The notes: a model not told the origin generated them from the sequence alone. 64,000 bases of DNA from Streptomyces cynarae (GCF_025642135.1 NZ_CP106793.1:4530001-4594000), one strand, 5' to 3'; shown: positions 32,162 to 40,445, numbered from the stretch's first letter. A program made the numbers and translations.

Positions 32162-32234
32162 GGGGCCTTAGCTCAGTTGGTAGAGCGCTGTCTTTGCATG
32201 GCAGATGTCAGGGGTTCGACTCCCCTAGGCTCCA
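32162..32234 (+). tRNA. tRNA-Ala (anticodon TGC)
   Basis: 73-nt cloverleaf without an encoded CCA. The acceptor stem is GGGGCCT/AGGCTCC, the anticodon loop TTTGCAT gives TGC at 32195-32197, and the T arm contains GGTTCGACTCC. In actinobacteria tRNA-Ile and tRNA-Ala usually lie together after gyrA; here 15.6 kb of accessory sequence separates them. Confidence 0.98.
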
Positions 32235-32240
32235 CACTCG

Positions 32241-32281
32241 AAACCGGTCGATCGCCGCGTCGTGGCGATCGACCGGTTTTT
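32241..32281 (+). terminator. tRNA-Ala terminator
   Basis: A 16-bp stem (AAACCGGTCGATCGCC with GGCGATCGACCGGTTT) and 7-nt loop, continued by TTT, 7 bp after the tRNA. Confidence 0.93.
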
Positions 32282-32555
32282 GCGTGTGCCGTGACTCCGG
32301 TCACACGCGGAATTTGCAGCCGTTGCGATCCATAGCGTGAACAGCCGGCGAAGGCCGGGCTCCTCGCGGTCTCCCTCCTGGGGTCCGGCGGCCACCGGCC
32401 CTCCACCGGGGCGCGTTAGCAGTCCTGGTACCACCTGGTGGGCCCCGGCGTGCGTAATCGTGAATGTGCTCCGAGTGAGCGAAGTCTCCACGGAACGTGC
32501 ACACCAGAAGCGTTGCAAACGTCATCACGGAGATGAGACGTGAACGCCCGCCCTC

Positions 32556-32569
32556 GTTCCACGTGAAAC
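32556..32569. promoter_or_regulatory. parS: parS-like ParB-binding site
   Basis: GTTCCACGTGAAAC matches the bacterial parS palindrome GTTTCACGTGAAAC at 13 of 14 positions. Streptomyces chromosomes carry about twenty parS sites clustered around oriC; this one is 26 kb from oriC and intergenic. Confidence 0.82.
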
Positions 32570-32573
32570 AGCG

Positions 32574-32613
32574 CCGTGGGGCAGGGGAACCCTCACCTTC
32601 CCCTGCCCCACGG
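32574..32613 (-). terminator. Terminator downstream of the DUF5324 gene
   Basis: A perfect 16-bp stem (CCGTGGGGCAGGGGAA with its complement at 32598-32613) around an 8-nt loop, 32 bp after the stop of the minus-strand gene. Confidence 0.88.
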
Positions 32614-32645
32614 TGTGATGGCAGCCCACAGCCGACCAGGCTGAC

Positions 32646-33334
32646 TCAGCGGCGGTCGTCGCCGTCCGTGGAGTCCTCCTCGGCCTGCTTCGCCTCCACC
32701 TCCGGGTCCAGCACGCTGGGACCGCTGCCGTCCACCGACGACAGCCGCTCGCTCTGCGGGACCTCGGTCGCGGCAGGCGGCTCGACCAGCCAGTCGGGGT
32801 TCGCCTGCTTGTCCCACCACTTCCAGGCGGCGAAGGCGCCGCCCGCCGCGAGGCCCAGCAGGGCCAGACCCTTCGCCACGCGGCGGCCCTGGCCCGCCGC
32901 CGCTGCCGGCGCACCAGCTTCTCGATCTGCCGCGGCGAGATCTGACCGCGCAGCGCGGCCAGCGCCGCCGCCCCGCGGGCCGCCGCCTCCTCCCGCACCG
33001 GGCCGGCCGCGGCTACGGCCTGCTCGATCTTCGGACGGGAGTAGTCGGCCGCCTGGCGGGCCGCCTTGCGGGTGCGGGTCGCGGCCTGGTCCACTGCCGG
33101 CGGCACATGGGCGCGGGCCTGTTCCAGACGCGGGGCGAGATGGGCGTCGTACTGGACGCGGGCCTGCTCGGCGGCCTGCGACACCTTGGGCGCGAGACGG
33201 ACACGCGCCTCATGTGCGTAGTGCGCTGCCTTGTCCTTGGCCGTGTCGGCGTAGGGCGCCACCACTTCCGCGGCATGCAGCACGCTGTCCTTCGCCGAAC
33301 CGGTCGCGGCGCGCACGCTGTCGATGCGGGTCAC
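32646..33334 (-). CDS. DUF5324-type protein, frameshifted as read
   Basis: Begins MTRIDSVRAATGSAKDSVLH. It has a long Ala/Arg-rich amphipathic helical region (about residues 1-140, possibly coiled coil) with RLAPKVSQAAEQARVQY and RLEQARAHVPPAVDQ. The frame breaks near 32895-32920, in the codons for RRQRRRA. It resumes one frame over at VAKGLALLGLAAGGAFAAWK, a membrane helix, and ends SVLDPEVEAKQAEEDSTDG-DDRR. Restoring one base gives about 229 aa; the present 689 nt is one short of a multiple of three. It is a Streptomyces family of unknown role. The break lies in a CGGCGGCGGG run. Confidence 0.78.
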
Positions 33335-33786
33335 GGGGTTCCTCCTCCTCGGTGGCGTACGGTAATTCGACTTTCCAGCCTTTTACGGATCATGCCTGTC
33401 GAACAGCACCCGGGCATGCGAGGAACGGCATCCGGGTCATGAGGTCCCAAGCGGACGATTGCGGTCCGTGCCCGGGCGGACGACGAGAGACGATCACGCG
33501 CATCAGCCGATCACGTGCAAGAGCGGATGAATACGGAGTAACAGGAGCTTGTCCCCGACAATGCCACGGATCGTCCGGCCGCGCCCTCGAGACAGGACGA
33601 CTCGACCGGTTTTCCACACGCCCGCAGCCGCCACCGGCCGCACGAACCGCCCACCGTCCTCCCTCCCGCCCCAGCAGCATCACAAGAACCACCGACCGAT
33701 GTTTCCCCCGGACGTGGTCGCCGGACGACGCGGAGGGCGTAGCGTGCGAGGATCAGGGGGTCACAAAGGACAACGGAAGGCAGATC
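33335..33786. other. 452-bp divergent spacer
   Basis: Between the DUF5324 gene and the cyclophilin gene. It should hold both promoters; no clear -35/-10 pair stands out, and no conserved gene or repeat is visible. Confidence 0.45.
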
Positions 33787-34320
33787 GTGGCTGAGCAGCT
33801 CTACGCCACCCTGAAGACCAACCACGGCGACATCCTGGTCCGGCTCTTCCCGGACCACGCCCCCAAGACGGTCAAGAACTTCGTCGAACTCGCCAAGGGC
33901 GAGCGTGAGTGGACCAACCCCGCCACCGGCGAGAAGTCCACCCAGAAGCTCTACGACGGCACGGTCTTCCACCGGGTGATCAGCGGCTTCATGATCCAGG
34001 GCGGTGACCCGCTGGGCAACGGCACCGGCGGTCCCGGCTACCAGTTCGAGGACGAGTTCCACCCGGACCTGCGCTTCGACAAGCCCTACCTGCTGGCCAT
34101 GGCCAACGCCGGCCCGGGCACCAACGGCTCGCAGTTCTTCATCACGGTCGCCCCGACGGCCTGGCTGAACCGCAAGCACACGATCTTCGGCGAGGTCACC
34201 GACGCTGGCAGCCAGAAGGTCGTGGACTCCATCGCCACCACCCAGACCAACCCGCGCACCGACCGCCCGGTCAACGACGTCGTCATCGAGTCGGTCGTCG
34301 TCGAGACCCGCGAGGGCTGA
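33787..34320 (+). CDS. Peptidyl-prolyl cis-trans isomerase, cyclophilin type
   Basis: 177-aa cytoplasmic cyclophilin that speeds proline isomerisation during folding. The GTG start follows GGAAGG. Core motifs include YDGTVFHRVISGFMIQGGDP, NAGPGTNGSQFFITVAPT and WLNRKHTIFGEV, which hold the active-site Arg, Phe, Gln and Trp/His positions. There is no signal peptide. It stands upstream of the rhomboid gene. Confidence 0.96.
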   Translation: MAEQLYATLKTNHGDILVRLFPDHAPKTVKNFVELAKGEREWTNPATGEKSTQKLYDGTVFHRVISGFMIQGGDPLGNGTGGPGYQFEDEFHPDLRFDKPYLLAMANAGPGTNGSQFFITVAPTAWLNRKHTIFGEVTDAGSQKVVDSIATTQTNPRTDRPVNDVVIESVVVETREG

Positions 34321-34355
34321 CCCCCACAGGGCACCCCGCACGAGGGAACAAAAGC

Positions 34356-34387
34356 GCCCCGCCCGTCCGTAGAAGGAGGGGCGGGGC
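34356..34387. terminator. GC hairpin between cyclophilin and rhomboid genes
   Basis: GCCCCGCCC pairs with GGGCGGGGC around a 14-nt loop. The A-rich flank is on the left, so the U tract would be on the minus-strand transcript; on the plus strand it may be a weak attenuator. Confidence 0.55.
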
Positions 34388-34417
34388 ACCCCGTCGTACG
34401 GAGAAGTGAGGGACCTC

Positions 34418-35329
34418 ATGGACCAGGCGCCAGGCAGCCCGCAGGGCCCGCAGAACCAGGGGCCGTCCGAGGCCCGGGAGCTGCCGGTCTGCTACCGGCA
34501 CCCGGACCGCGAGACCGGCATCCGCTGCACCCGATGCGAGCGCCCCATCTGCCCGGAGTGCATGGTCGACGCCTCGGTGGGCTTCCAGTGCCCCGAGTGC
34601 GTCCGCACCGGATCCGGCACGGGCCACGCCCCGGCCGCCTCCCGGCCGCGCACGCTCGCGGGCGGGGCGGTCACCGCCGACCCCCGGCTGCTCACGAAGA
34701 TCCTCATCGGGATCAACCTGGGCGTCTTCCTGCTCCAGATGTCGCTCGGCGACACCTTCACCAACCACTTCGAGCTCGTCGGACGAGCCAGCTTCTCGAT
34801 CTCCGGCCCGATCGAGGGGGTCGCTGAAGGCCAGTGGTACCGGCTGCTGACCGCGATGTTCCTGCACGGCAGCTACATCCACATCCTGTTCAACATGCTC
34901 AGCCTGTGGTGGATCGGCGGCCCGCTGGAGGCGGCCCTCGGCCGCGCCCGCTACCTCGCGCTCTACTTCGTCTCCGGGCTCGCAGGCAGCGCCCTCACGT
35001 ATCTGATCGCCGCGCCCAACCTGCCCTCACTCGGCGCCTCCGGCGCGATCTTCGGTCTGTTCGGCGCCACCGCCGTGCTCATGCGCCGGCTCCGCTACGA
35101 CATGCGGCCCGTCATCGCCCTGCTGGTGATCAACCTGATCTTCACCTTCGGGTGGAGCAACATCGCATGGCAGGCCCACATCGGGGGACTCGTCGGCGGT
35201 GTCGTGGTCGGCTACGCCATGGTCCACGCACCGCGCGAGCGCCGGGCCCTCGTGCAGTACGGGGTGTGCGCGCTGGTGCTGGCCGCCGTGGTCGTCATGA
35301 CACTGGTGAGAACAGCTCAGCTCACCTGA
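34418..35329 (+). CDS. Rhomboid family intramembrane serine protease
   Basis: 303 aa from the ATG after GTGAGGG; a GTG four codons earlier is possible. The N-terminal 70 residues form a cysteine/histidine cluster like a B-box zinc finger (CYRHPDRETGIRCTRCERPI then CPECM and CPECV). Six or so membrane helices follow. Catalytic Ser208 is in LGASGAIFG and His254 in WQAHIGGLVGG, with the family WWIGGPLE loop. It should cleave transmembrane substrates. No substrate is known here. Confidence 0.93.
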   Translation: MDQAPGSPQGPQNQGPSEARELPVCYRHPDRETGIRCTRCERPICPECMVDASVGFQCPECVRTGSGTGHAPAASRPRTLAGGAVTADPRLLTKILIGINLGVFLLQMSLGDTFTNHFELVGRASFSISGPIEGVAEGQWYRLLTAMFLHGSYIHILFNMLSLWWIGGPLEAALGRARYLALYFVSGLAGSALTYLIAAPNLPSLGASGAIFGLFGATAVLMRRLRYDMRPVIALLVINLIFTFGWSNIAWQAHIGGLVGGVVVGYAMVHAPRERRALVQYGVCALVLAAVVVMTLVRTAQLT

Positions 35330-35632
35330 GTGGCGAATGTGCACAGGCCGTAGCCCGGGGTTGTACCCAGAGTTGTCCACAGCCCGGCCCGGGATCTTGT
35401 GCATGCCGCGGGGAACGCAGGTGCCCCCTGTCACCGACCGGAGTTTTCCCAGGTGGGACAGGGGGCGAACAGGTTTGCGGGGGCCGGTGATTCCGTCATA
35501 CCGGCGTCAATGCCCGACGGGTTATCCACAGATCGTCGTTCTTTTTCCACTGGCCGCAAGGATTGTGGACAGGGTTGTGGATAACTCGGCGTGCAGCTGT
35601 GGGCAGAGCCGGCGCGGACGGGTGTCGGGCCC
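35330..35632. other. Spacer between convergent rhomboid and crgA genes
   Basis: 303 bp at the 3' ends of both genes. Its main content is a group of four DnaA boxes (listed separately). A downstream location for both genes makes a promoter role unlikely. Confidence 0.6.
35373..35584. promoter_or_regulatory. Extra-oriC DnaA-box cluster
   Basis: Four strong boxes: TTGTCCACA at 35373-35381 (plus), TTATCCACA at 35522-35530 (plus), CTGTCCACA at 35564-35572 (minus) and TTATCCACA at 35576-35584 (minus). Two are perfect matches to the E. coli consensus and one to the Streptomyces consensus. The last three form a convergent group within 63 bp. It lies 29 kb from oriC. Confidence 0.75.
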
Positions 35633-35887
35633 CTACTTCCACTGGGTGGAGACGCCGAACCCGGCGGCGATGAACCCGAAGCCCACCACGATGTTCCAGT
35701 TGCGCAGGGCGTGGATCGGCAGCGACCCGTCGGTCACGTAGAAGACGACGATCCAGGCCAGCCCGATGAGGAACATGGCGAGCATGACCGGTGCGACCCA
35801 GCCGCGGTTCTCCAGCTTGATGGCCTGGGCCTGCTTGGACGGCGGGGGCGTGTAGTCGGCCTTCTTGCGGATACGTGACTTCGGCAC
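35633..35887 (-). CDS. crgA: Cell division protein CrgA
   Basis: 84-aa membrane protein. The GTG start ([20 protein letters not shown]) follows AGGAGAGA. Two transmembrane helices flank a short extracellular loop ([20 protein letters not shown] and [17 protein letters not shown]). CrgA regulates FtsZ-ring and septal peptidoglycan assembly in sporulating hyphae and contacts penicillin-binding proteins in mycobacteria. It is the full family length and has its usual place near pknB-ftsW. Confidence 0.96.
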   Translation of the reverse strand: MPKSRIRKKADYTPPPSKQAQAIKLENRGWVAPVMLAMFLIGLAWIVVFYVTDGSLPIHALRNWNIVVGFGFIAAGFGVSTQWK

Positions 35888-36027
35888 GAGGGTCTCTCCT
35901 GTCGATGCGCTGCGTCGCCGCGCAGGGAACTGGGGCTGGCTCCGGGGCAGCGTACAAGGGGACATGAGCGCTCCCCCGGGCGTCCGTTAGCGTAGTGCTT
36001 CCGCGGCGCCGAAGGAGATAAGGGTAC

Positions 36028-36831
36028 GTGAGCGATACGGCCGACTCCCCCGGGACGGGTTCCGATTCCCCGGAAGCGGGGAACCCGTCCGTCCGCACGC
36101 GCCGATTCCGGCCCGTGCGGGTGCTCACCGTGGGCGTCTTCGCACTCGCCGGTCTTCTGTTCATGACGAGCTTCAACACGGCCAAGGGCACCAACCTCCG
36201 CACCGACACCTCGTTGCTGAAGCTCTCCGACCTCATCCAGGAGCGCAGCCACAAGAACGCCCGGCTCGACGAGTCCGACGCCGCTCTGCGCTCCGCCGTG
36301 GAGGCCCTGGCCAAGCGCACCGGCGGCACCATGAGCAAGGCCGAGCAGGACCGCCTCGCGGCGCTGGAGAAGGACGCCGGCACCCAGAGGCTCAGCGGCA
36401 GGGCCGTCACGGTCACCCTGAACGACGCCCCGCCGAACGCCACCGCGAAGCTCCCCGGATACCCGGAGCCGCAGCCCGACTACCTGGTGATCCACCAGCA
36501 GGACCTCCAGGCCGTGGTGAACGCGCTGTGGCAGGGCGGCGCCCAGGGCATCAAGGTCATGGACCAGCGGCTGATCTCCACCAGCGCGGTGCGCTGCGTC
36601 GGCAACACCCTGATCCTCCAGGGCCGCGTCTACTCGCCCCCCTACAAGATCACGGCCGTCGGGGACCCGGACAAGCTGCAGAAGGCGCTCGCGGACTCGC
36701 CCGCGATCCAGAACTACATGGTGTACGTCAACGTCTACGGCCTCGGCTGGAAAGTCACCGAGGACGGAACGGTGACTCTTCCCGGCTACTCCGGCACAGT
36801 GGACCTGCACTACGCCAAGCCCGTGGAGTAG
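36028..36831 (+). CDS. DUF881 membrane-associated protein
   Basis: 267 aa from a GTG after AAGGAG. A 25-residue disordered start, one membrane helix (VLTVGVFALAGLLFMTSF), a coiled-coil (about residues 65-130) and the DUF881 extracytoplasmic domain with VTLNDAPPNA and VNALWQGGAQGIKVMDQRLI. DUF881 proteins sit beside division genes in actinobacteria and resemble FtsL/DivIC-like scaffolds in layout; function is unproven. It is divergent from crgA. Confidence 0.88.
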   Translation: MSDTADSPGTGSDSPEAGNPSVRTRRFRPVRVLTVGVFALAGLLFMTSFNTAKGTNLRTDTSLLKLSDLIQERSHKNARLDESDAALRSAVEALAKRTGGTMSKAEQDRLAALEKDAGTQRLSGRAVTVTLNDAPPNATAKLPGYPEPQPDYLVIHQQDLQAVVNALWQGGAQGIKVMDQRLISTSAVRCVGNTLILQGRVYSPPYKITAVGDPDKLQKALADSPAIQNYMVYVNVYGLGWKVTEDGTVTLPGYSGTVDLHYAKPVE

Positions 36832-36855
36832 AGGCCGCTGCCGCTGGGGGGATCC

Positions 36856-37548
36856 GTGCCGCTGCGCGTGATCGTCAGGACCGTCAGCGAACTGTGCATC
36901 ACCGTGGGCGCCCTCATCGTGTTGTTCGTGGTCTACGTGGTGTTCTGGACCGGGGTGAAGGCGGACGGCGCGATGAGCGACCAGATCGGCCAGTTGCAGA
37001 AGCAGTGGGCGAAGGAGGCGGTGCGCACGTCCGCCGCGCCGACGAGCGCCGCGAGCCCCGGCAGTCCGGGGCCGTATGTCCAGGGTCGGCCGTTCGCCGT
37101 CATGTACGTCCCCCGGTTCGGTTTCACGTGGAACAAGCCCGTGCTCGAGGACACCGCCGTGGACACCCTGAAGAAGGGGCTGGGCCACTACAAGGGCGCT
37201 GCTCGGCTCGGCCAGGTGGGCAACTTCGCGGTCGCCGGCCACCGGCGTACGTACGGCGATCCCTTCAAGGACTTCCCCAGGCTGCGGCCCGGCGACGCGG
37301 TGGTCCTCACCGACGGCACCACCTGGTTCACGTATCGGATCGACAAAGGCCCTTACAAAACGGTGCCCTCCGACGTTGAAGTGATCGACCCTGTGCCACG
37401 TACGTCCGGGTACACGCGTCCGGGACGCTATCTGACGCTGACCACGTGCGATCCCGAGTGGGGTCACAGTCACCGGCTGATCGTCTGGGCGCACCTGGAT
37501 TCCACACAGCCTGTGGAGGCAGGGAAACCGGCGGCTCTGCGCCAGTAG
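36856..37548 (+). CDS. Class E sortase (first of three)
   Basis: 230-aa membrane transpeptidase that attaches surface proteins to peptidoglycan. An N-terminal membrane helix (ELCITVGALIVLFVVYVVF) is followed by a linker and the sortase barrel. The catalytic triad is His129 (AGHRRTYGD), Cys198 (TTCDPEW) and Arg207 (SHRLIVWAH). Class E enzymes recognise LAXTG-type signals. It has an internal parS-like sequence at 37121. Next to DUF881 and pabA. Confidence 0.93.
   Translation: MPLRVIVRTVSELCITVGALIVLFVVYVVFWTGVKADGAMSDQIGQLQKQWAKEAVRTSAAPTSAASPGSPGPYVQGRPFAVMYVPRFGFTWNKPVLEDTAVDTLKKGLGHYKGAARLGQVGNFAVAGHRRTYGDPFKDFPRLRPGDAVVLTDGTTWFTYRIDKGPYKTVPSDVEVIDPVPRTSGYTRPGRYLTLTTCDPEWGHSHRLIVWAHLDSTQPVEAGKPAALRQ
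37121..37134. promoter_or_regulatory. parS: parS-like site inside a sortase gene
   Basis: GTTTCACGTGGAAC matches parS at 13 of 14 positions. Being within a coding sequence is common for parS. It encodes part of GFTWNKP, so coding constraint could also explain it. Confidence 0.75.
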
Positions 37549-37600
37549 TCTGGTGGCGTACGGCGTGAGTCTGGTGCCGTGGTGAGACGGAAGGGACGGC

Positions 37601-37762
37601 ATGTACGGCTGGATCTGGCGGCATCTGCCGGGGAATGCGTGGCTGAAGGCACTGATTTCCGTCGTGCTGGTCCTGGCCGTGGTGTACGTCCTGTTCCAGT
37701 ACGTCTTCCCGTGGGCCGAACCGCTGCTGCCCTTCAACGATGTGACGGTGGACAACCAGTGA
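37601..37762 (+). CDS. 53-aa single-pass membrane microprotein
   Basis: Starts MYGWIWRHLPGNAWLKALIS at an ATG after AAGGGA, followed by a hydrophobic helix (VVLVLAVVYVLFQYVF) and a short polar tail. Its stop overlaps the next start (GTGA), so it is translated with the amidotransferase gene. Function is unknown; homologues at this position are conserved in Streptomyces to my knowledge. Confidence 0.85.
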   Translation: MYGWIWRHLPGNAWLKALISVVLVLAVVYVLFQYVFPWAEPLLPFNDVTVDNQ

Positions 37763-38397
37763 GTGCGCGCATTCTCGTCGTCGACAACTACGACAGCTTC
37801 GTCTTCAACCTGGTGCAGTACCTGTACCAGCTGGGCGCCGAGTGCGAGGTGCTGCGCAACGACGAGGTGTCGACGGCGCACGCCCAGGACGGCTTCGACG
37901 GCGTCCTGCTGTCCCCCGGGCCGGGCACGCCCGAGGAGGCGGGCGTCTGCGTCGACATGGTCCGCCACTGCGCGGCGACGGGCGTCCCCGTCTTCGGCGT
38001 GTGTCTGGGCATGCAGTCGATGCAAGTGGCGTACGGCGGTGTCGTCGACCGGGCGCCGGAGCTGCTGCACGGCAAGACTTCGCTGGTGGAGCACGAGGGC
38101 AAGGGCGTCTTCGCGGGACTGCCGTCCCCCTTCACGGCGACCCGTTACCACTCCCTGGCCGCCGAACCGGCCACCGTCCCGGCCGAGCTGGAGGTCACGG
38201 CGCGCACGCACGACGGGATCATCATGGGTCTCAGGCACCGGGAGCTGCGGGTGGAGGGTGTGCAGTTCCACCCCGAGTCGGTGCTGACCGAGCACGGACA
38301 CCGCATGCTGGCCAACTGGCTGGCGGAGTGCGGTGACGAGGGGGCCGTGGCGAGGTCGGCGGGGCTCGCCCCGGTGGTGGGCAGGGCCACGGCGTGA
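37759..38397 (+). CDS. Aminodeoxychorismate/anthranilate synthase glutamine amidotransferase subunit
   Basis: 212-aa class I glutamine amidotransferase that supplies ammonia to chorismate for p-aminobenzoate (folate) or anthranilate. The nucleophile Cys is in VCLGMQSMQVAYGG, and the catalytic His-Glu pair is in VQFHPESVLTEHG. The N-terminus ILVVDNYDSFVFNLVQY is typical of PabA/TrpG. No synthase subunit is nearby, so PabA and TrpG cannot be told apart. The start overlaps the microprotein stop and its stop overlaps the next start. Confidence 0.92.
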   Translation: MSARILVVDNYDSFVFNLVQYLYQLGAECEVLRNDEVSTAHAQDGFDGVLLSPGPGTPEEAGVCVDMVRHCAATGVPVFGVCLGMQSMQVAYGGVVDRAPELLHGKTSLVEHEGKGVFAGLPSPFTATRYHSLAAEPATVPAELEVTARTHDGIIMGLRHRELRVEGVQFHPESVLTEHGHRMLANWLAECGDEGAVARSAGLAPVVGRATA

Positions 38398-39569
38398 CCG
38401 CGCTGCGCCCCGAGCGCGAGAGCGGCGCCACCTACGGGGACGCCGCGGAGCAAGGGTCCTCGTACGGGCAGCAGCCGTACGGGGACTTCGGCGTGTGGCA
38501 GGGGCAGGAGCCGGGCGTTCAGTGGCAGGGCGCCGGGGAGTACGGGCAGCAGGCGCCGCAGCAGACGTACGAGCCCCAGCAGGGGTACGACGCGACGGCG
38601 GTACTCCCGTCGTACGGGGAACCGCGACCGGCACCGGCTCCCGCGTACGACGAGCCGCTGCCGGTGGACGACGAGACCGTCGCGCTGCGCGCCACGGACA
38701 TCGAGGAGGCGCGGCGGGCCGCGAACCGCGCCGCCGAGGCCGCTCCGGCGCCCGGCGGCCGTGCCGCGCGCCGCAAGGCGGCCCGGAGGCACGGGCGGCG
38801 CGGGAGCGGGCCGCAGACGCCCGAGAAGGCCGTGGAGGCGCCCGCTCAGGCGCCGCGCTCCCGTGTGGAGGCCCGGCGGGCGGCGAGGGCGCAGAAGCCC
38901 GGTGCGGCGGTCGTGGCGAGCCGGGTGGTGGGTGAGCTGTTCATCACCACCGGTGTGATGATGCTGCTGTTCGTGACGTACCAGCTGTGGTGGTCGAACG
39001 TGCGGGCGCACCAGGAGGCGGGCAGCGCCGCGCAGCACCTCCAGCAGGACTGGGCGAGCGGCAAGCGGGAGCCGGGGGTGTTCGCGCCGGGGCAGGGCTT
39101 CGCCATCCTGCACATCCCGAAGCTGGACGTGGTGGCGCCGATCGCGGAGGGCACCAGCAAGACGAAGGTGCTCGACAAGGGCATGGTCGGGCACTACGGC
39201 GAGGGCAGCCTGAAGACGGCGATGCCGAGCGACAAGACCGGCAACTTCGGGCTCGCGGGGCACCGGAACACGCACGGCGAGCCGTTCCGGTACATCAACC
39301 GTCTCCAGCCGGGCGACGCCATCGTGGTGGAGACGCAGGACGAGTACTACGTCTACAAGATGACGTCGATGCTGCCGGTGACGTCTCCGGCGAACACCAG
39401 TGTCCTGGACCCGATCCCGAAGGGCTCGGGCTTCACCGCACCGGGCCGCTACATCACATTGACCACGTGCACGCCGGAGTTCACCAGCAAGTACCGGCTG
39501 ATCGTGTGGGGCAAGATGGTCGAGGAACGGCCGCGCAGCAAGGGCAAGCCGGACGCGCTCATTTCTTAG
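38394..39569 (+). CDS. Class E sortase with long disordered N-terminus (second of three)
   Basis: 391 aa. The first 170 residues are Gln/Tyr/Gly- and then Arg/Ala-rich and probably cytosolic. One membrane helix follows (GELFITTGVMMLLFVTYQLW), then the sortase domain. The catalytic residues are His290 (AGHRNTHGEPF), Cys359 (TTCTPEF) and Arg368 (KYRLIVWGKM). It overlaps the amidotransferase stop (GTGA) and is close to the third sortase, suggesting one operon. Confidence 0.92.
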   Translation: MTALRPERESGATYGDAAEQGSSYGQQPYGDFGVWQGQEPGVQWQGAGEYGQQAPQQTYEPQQGYDATAVLPSYGEPRPAPAPAYDEPLPVDDETVALRATDIEEARRAANRAAEAAPAPGGRAARRKAARRHGRRGSGPQTPEKAVEAPAQAPRSRVEARRAARAQKPGAAVVASRVVGELFITTGVMMLLFVTYQLWWSNVRAHQEAGSAAQHLQQDWASGKREPGVFAPGQGFAILHIPKLDVVAPIAEGTSKTKVLDKGMVGHYGEGSLKTAMPSDKTGNFGLAGHRNTHGEPFRYINRLQPGDAIVVETQDEYYVYKMTSMLPVTSPANTSVLDPIPKGSGFTAPGRYITLTTCTPEFTSKYRLIVWGKMVEERPRSKGKPDALIS

Positions 39570-39632
39570 GACGCGTGCCCTTTCGCGGCGCACGTGGAGG
39601 CACAGGCACGTGGAACAGACGGAGCGGATGCA

Positions 39633-40400
39633 GTGGGAGTGACCACCGACCAGGACGAGCAGACCGACGCGCCGTCACCCGGCCCCGGCGCCTCCTCGTC
39701 CGCACGGCGGCGCCGCGGGCGCGGCCGGATCGCGCTGGCCGTCAGCGTCTTCGGCGAGCTGCTGATCACGGCGGGCCTGGTGCTGGGCCTGTTCGTCGTC
39801 TACTCCCTGTGGTGGACGAACGTCATAGCGGACCGCAGGGCCGACCATCAGGGCGACAAGGTGCGCGACCACTGGGCGGCCGAGAAGGACAGCGGCCCGG
39901 GCGCCCTCGACACCAAGGACGGCATCGGCTTCCTGCACGTGCCGGCGATGAGGAACGGCGAGGTGCTCGTCGAGAAGGGCACGTCGACGAGCGTCCTCAA
40001 CGACGGCGTGGCCGGCTACTACACGGACCCGGTCAAGGCGACGCTGCCGATGACGGGCAAGACGGGCAACTTCGCGCTGGCCGCGCACCGGGACGGGCAC
40101 GGGGCGAAGTTCCACAACATCGACAAGCTGAAGAAGGGCGACCCGATCGTCTTCGAGACGAAGGACGACTGGTACGTCTACAAGGTCTTCGCGATCCTCC
40201 CGGAGACCTCGAAGTACAACGTGAAGGTGCTCTCGGCGGTCCCGAAGCAGGCGGGCGTGAAGAAGCCGGGCCACTACATCACGCTGACGACGTGCACCCC
40301 CGTCTACACCTCGGAGTACCGGTACATCGTGTGGGGCGAACTGGTGCGGGTGCAGAAGGTGGACAGCGAGCGGACGCCGCCGAAGGAGTTGGCTGAGTAG
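39633..40400 (+). CDS. Class E sortase (third of three)
   Basis: 255 aa if started at GTG 39633; GTG 39639 and 39594 are also in frame. A short Arg-rich cytosolic part, a membrane helix (SVFGELLITAGLVLGLFVVYS) and the sortase domain follow. The catalytic residues are His152 (AAHRDGHGAKF), Cys221 (TTCTPVY) and Arg230 (EYRYIVWGEL). It is most similar to the second sortase in helix and active-site surroundings, so a duplication is likely. A hairpin terminator follows. Confidence 0.9.
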   Translation: MGVTTDQDEQTDAPSPGPGASSSARRRRGRGRIALAVSVFGELLITAGLVLGLFVVYSLWWTNVIADRRADHQGDKVRDHWAAEKDSGPGALDTKDGIGFLHVPAMRNGEVLVEKGTSTSVLNDGVAGYYTDPVKATLPMTGKTGNFALAAHRDGHGAKFHNIDKLKKGDPIVFETKDDWYVYKVFAILPETSKYNVKVLSAVPKQAGVKKPGHYITLTTCTPVYTSEYRYIVWGELVRVQKVDSERTPPKELAE

Positions 40401-40410
40401 GATGCCGAGG

Positions 40411-40445
40411 GCCCGAAGCCGCAACTTCCTCTTGCGGCTTCGGGC
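40411..40445. terminator. Bidirectional terminator between sortase and nuclease genes
   Basis: A perfect 14-bp stem (GCCCGAAGCCGCAA with TTGCGGCTTCGGGC) around a 7-nt loop, 10 bp after the sortase stop. Being symmetric, it should serve both converging genes. Confidence 0.88.

Noticed and set aside
39605-39618. CAGGCACGTGGAAC as a third parS site
   Set aside because: The left half does not match parS; only the core and right half agree.
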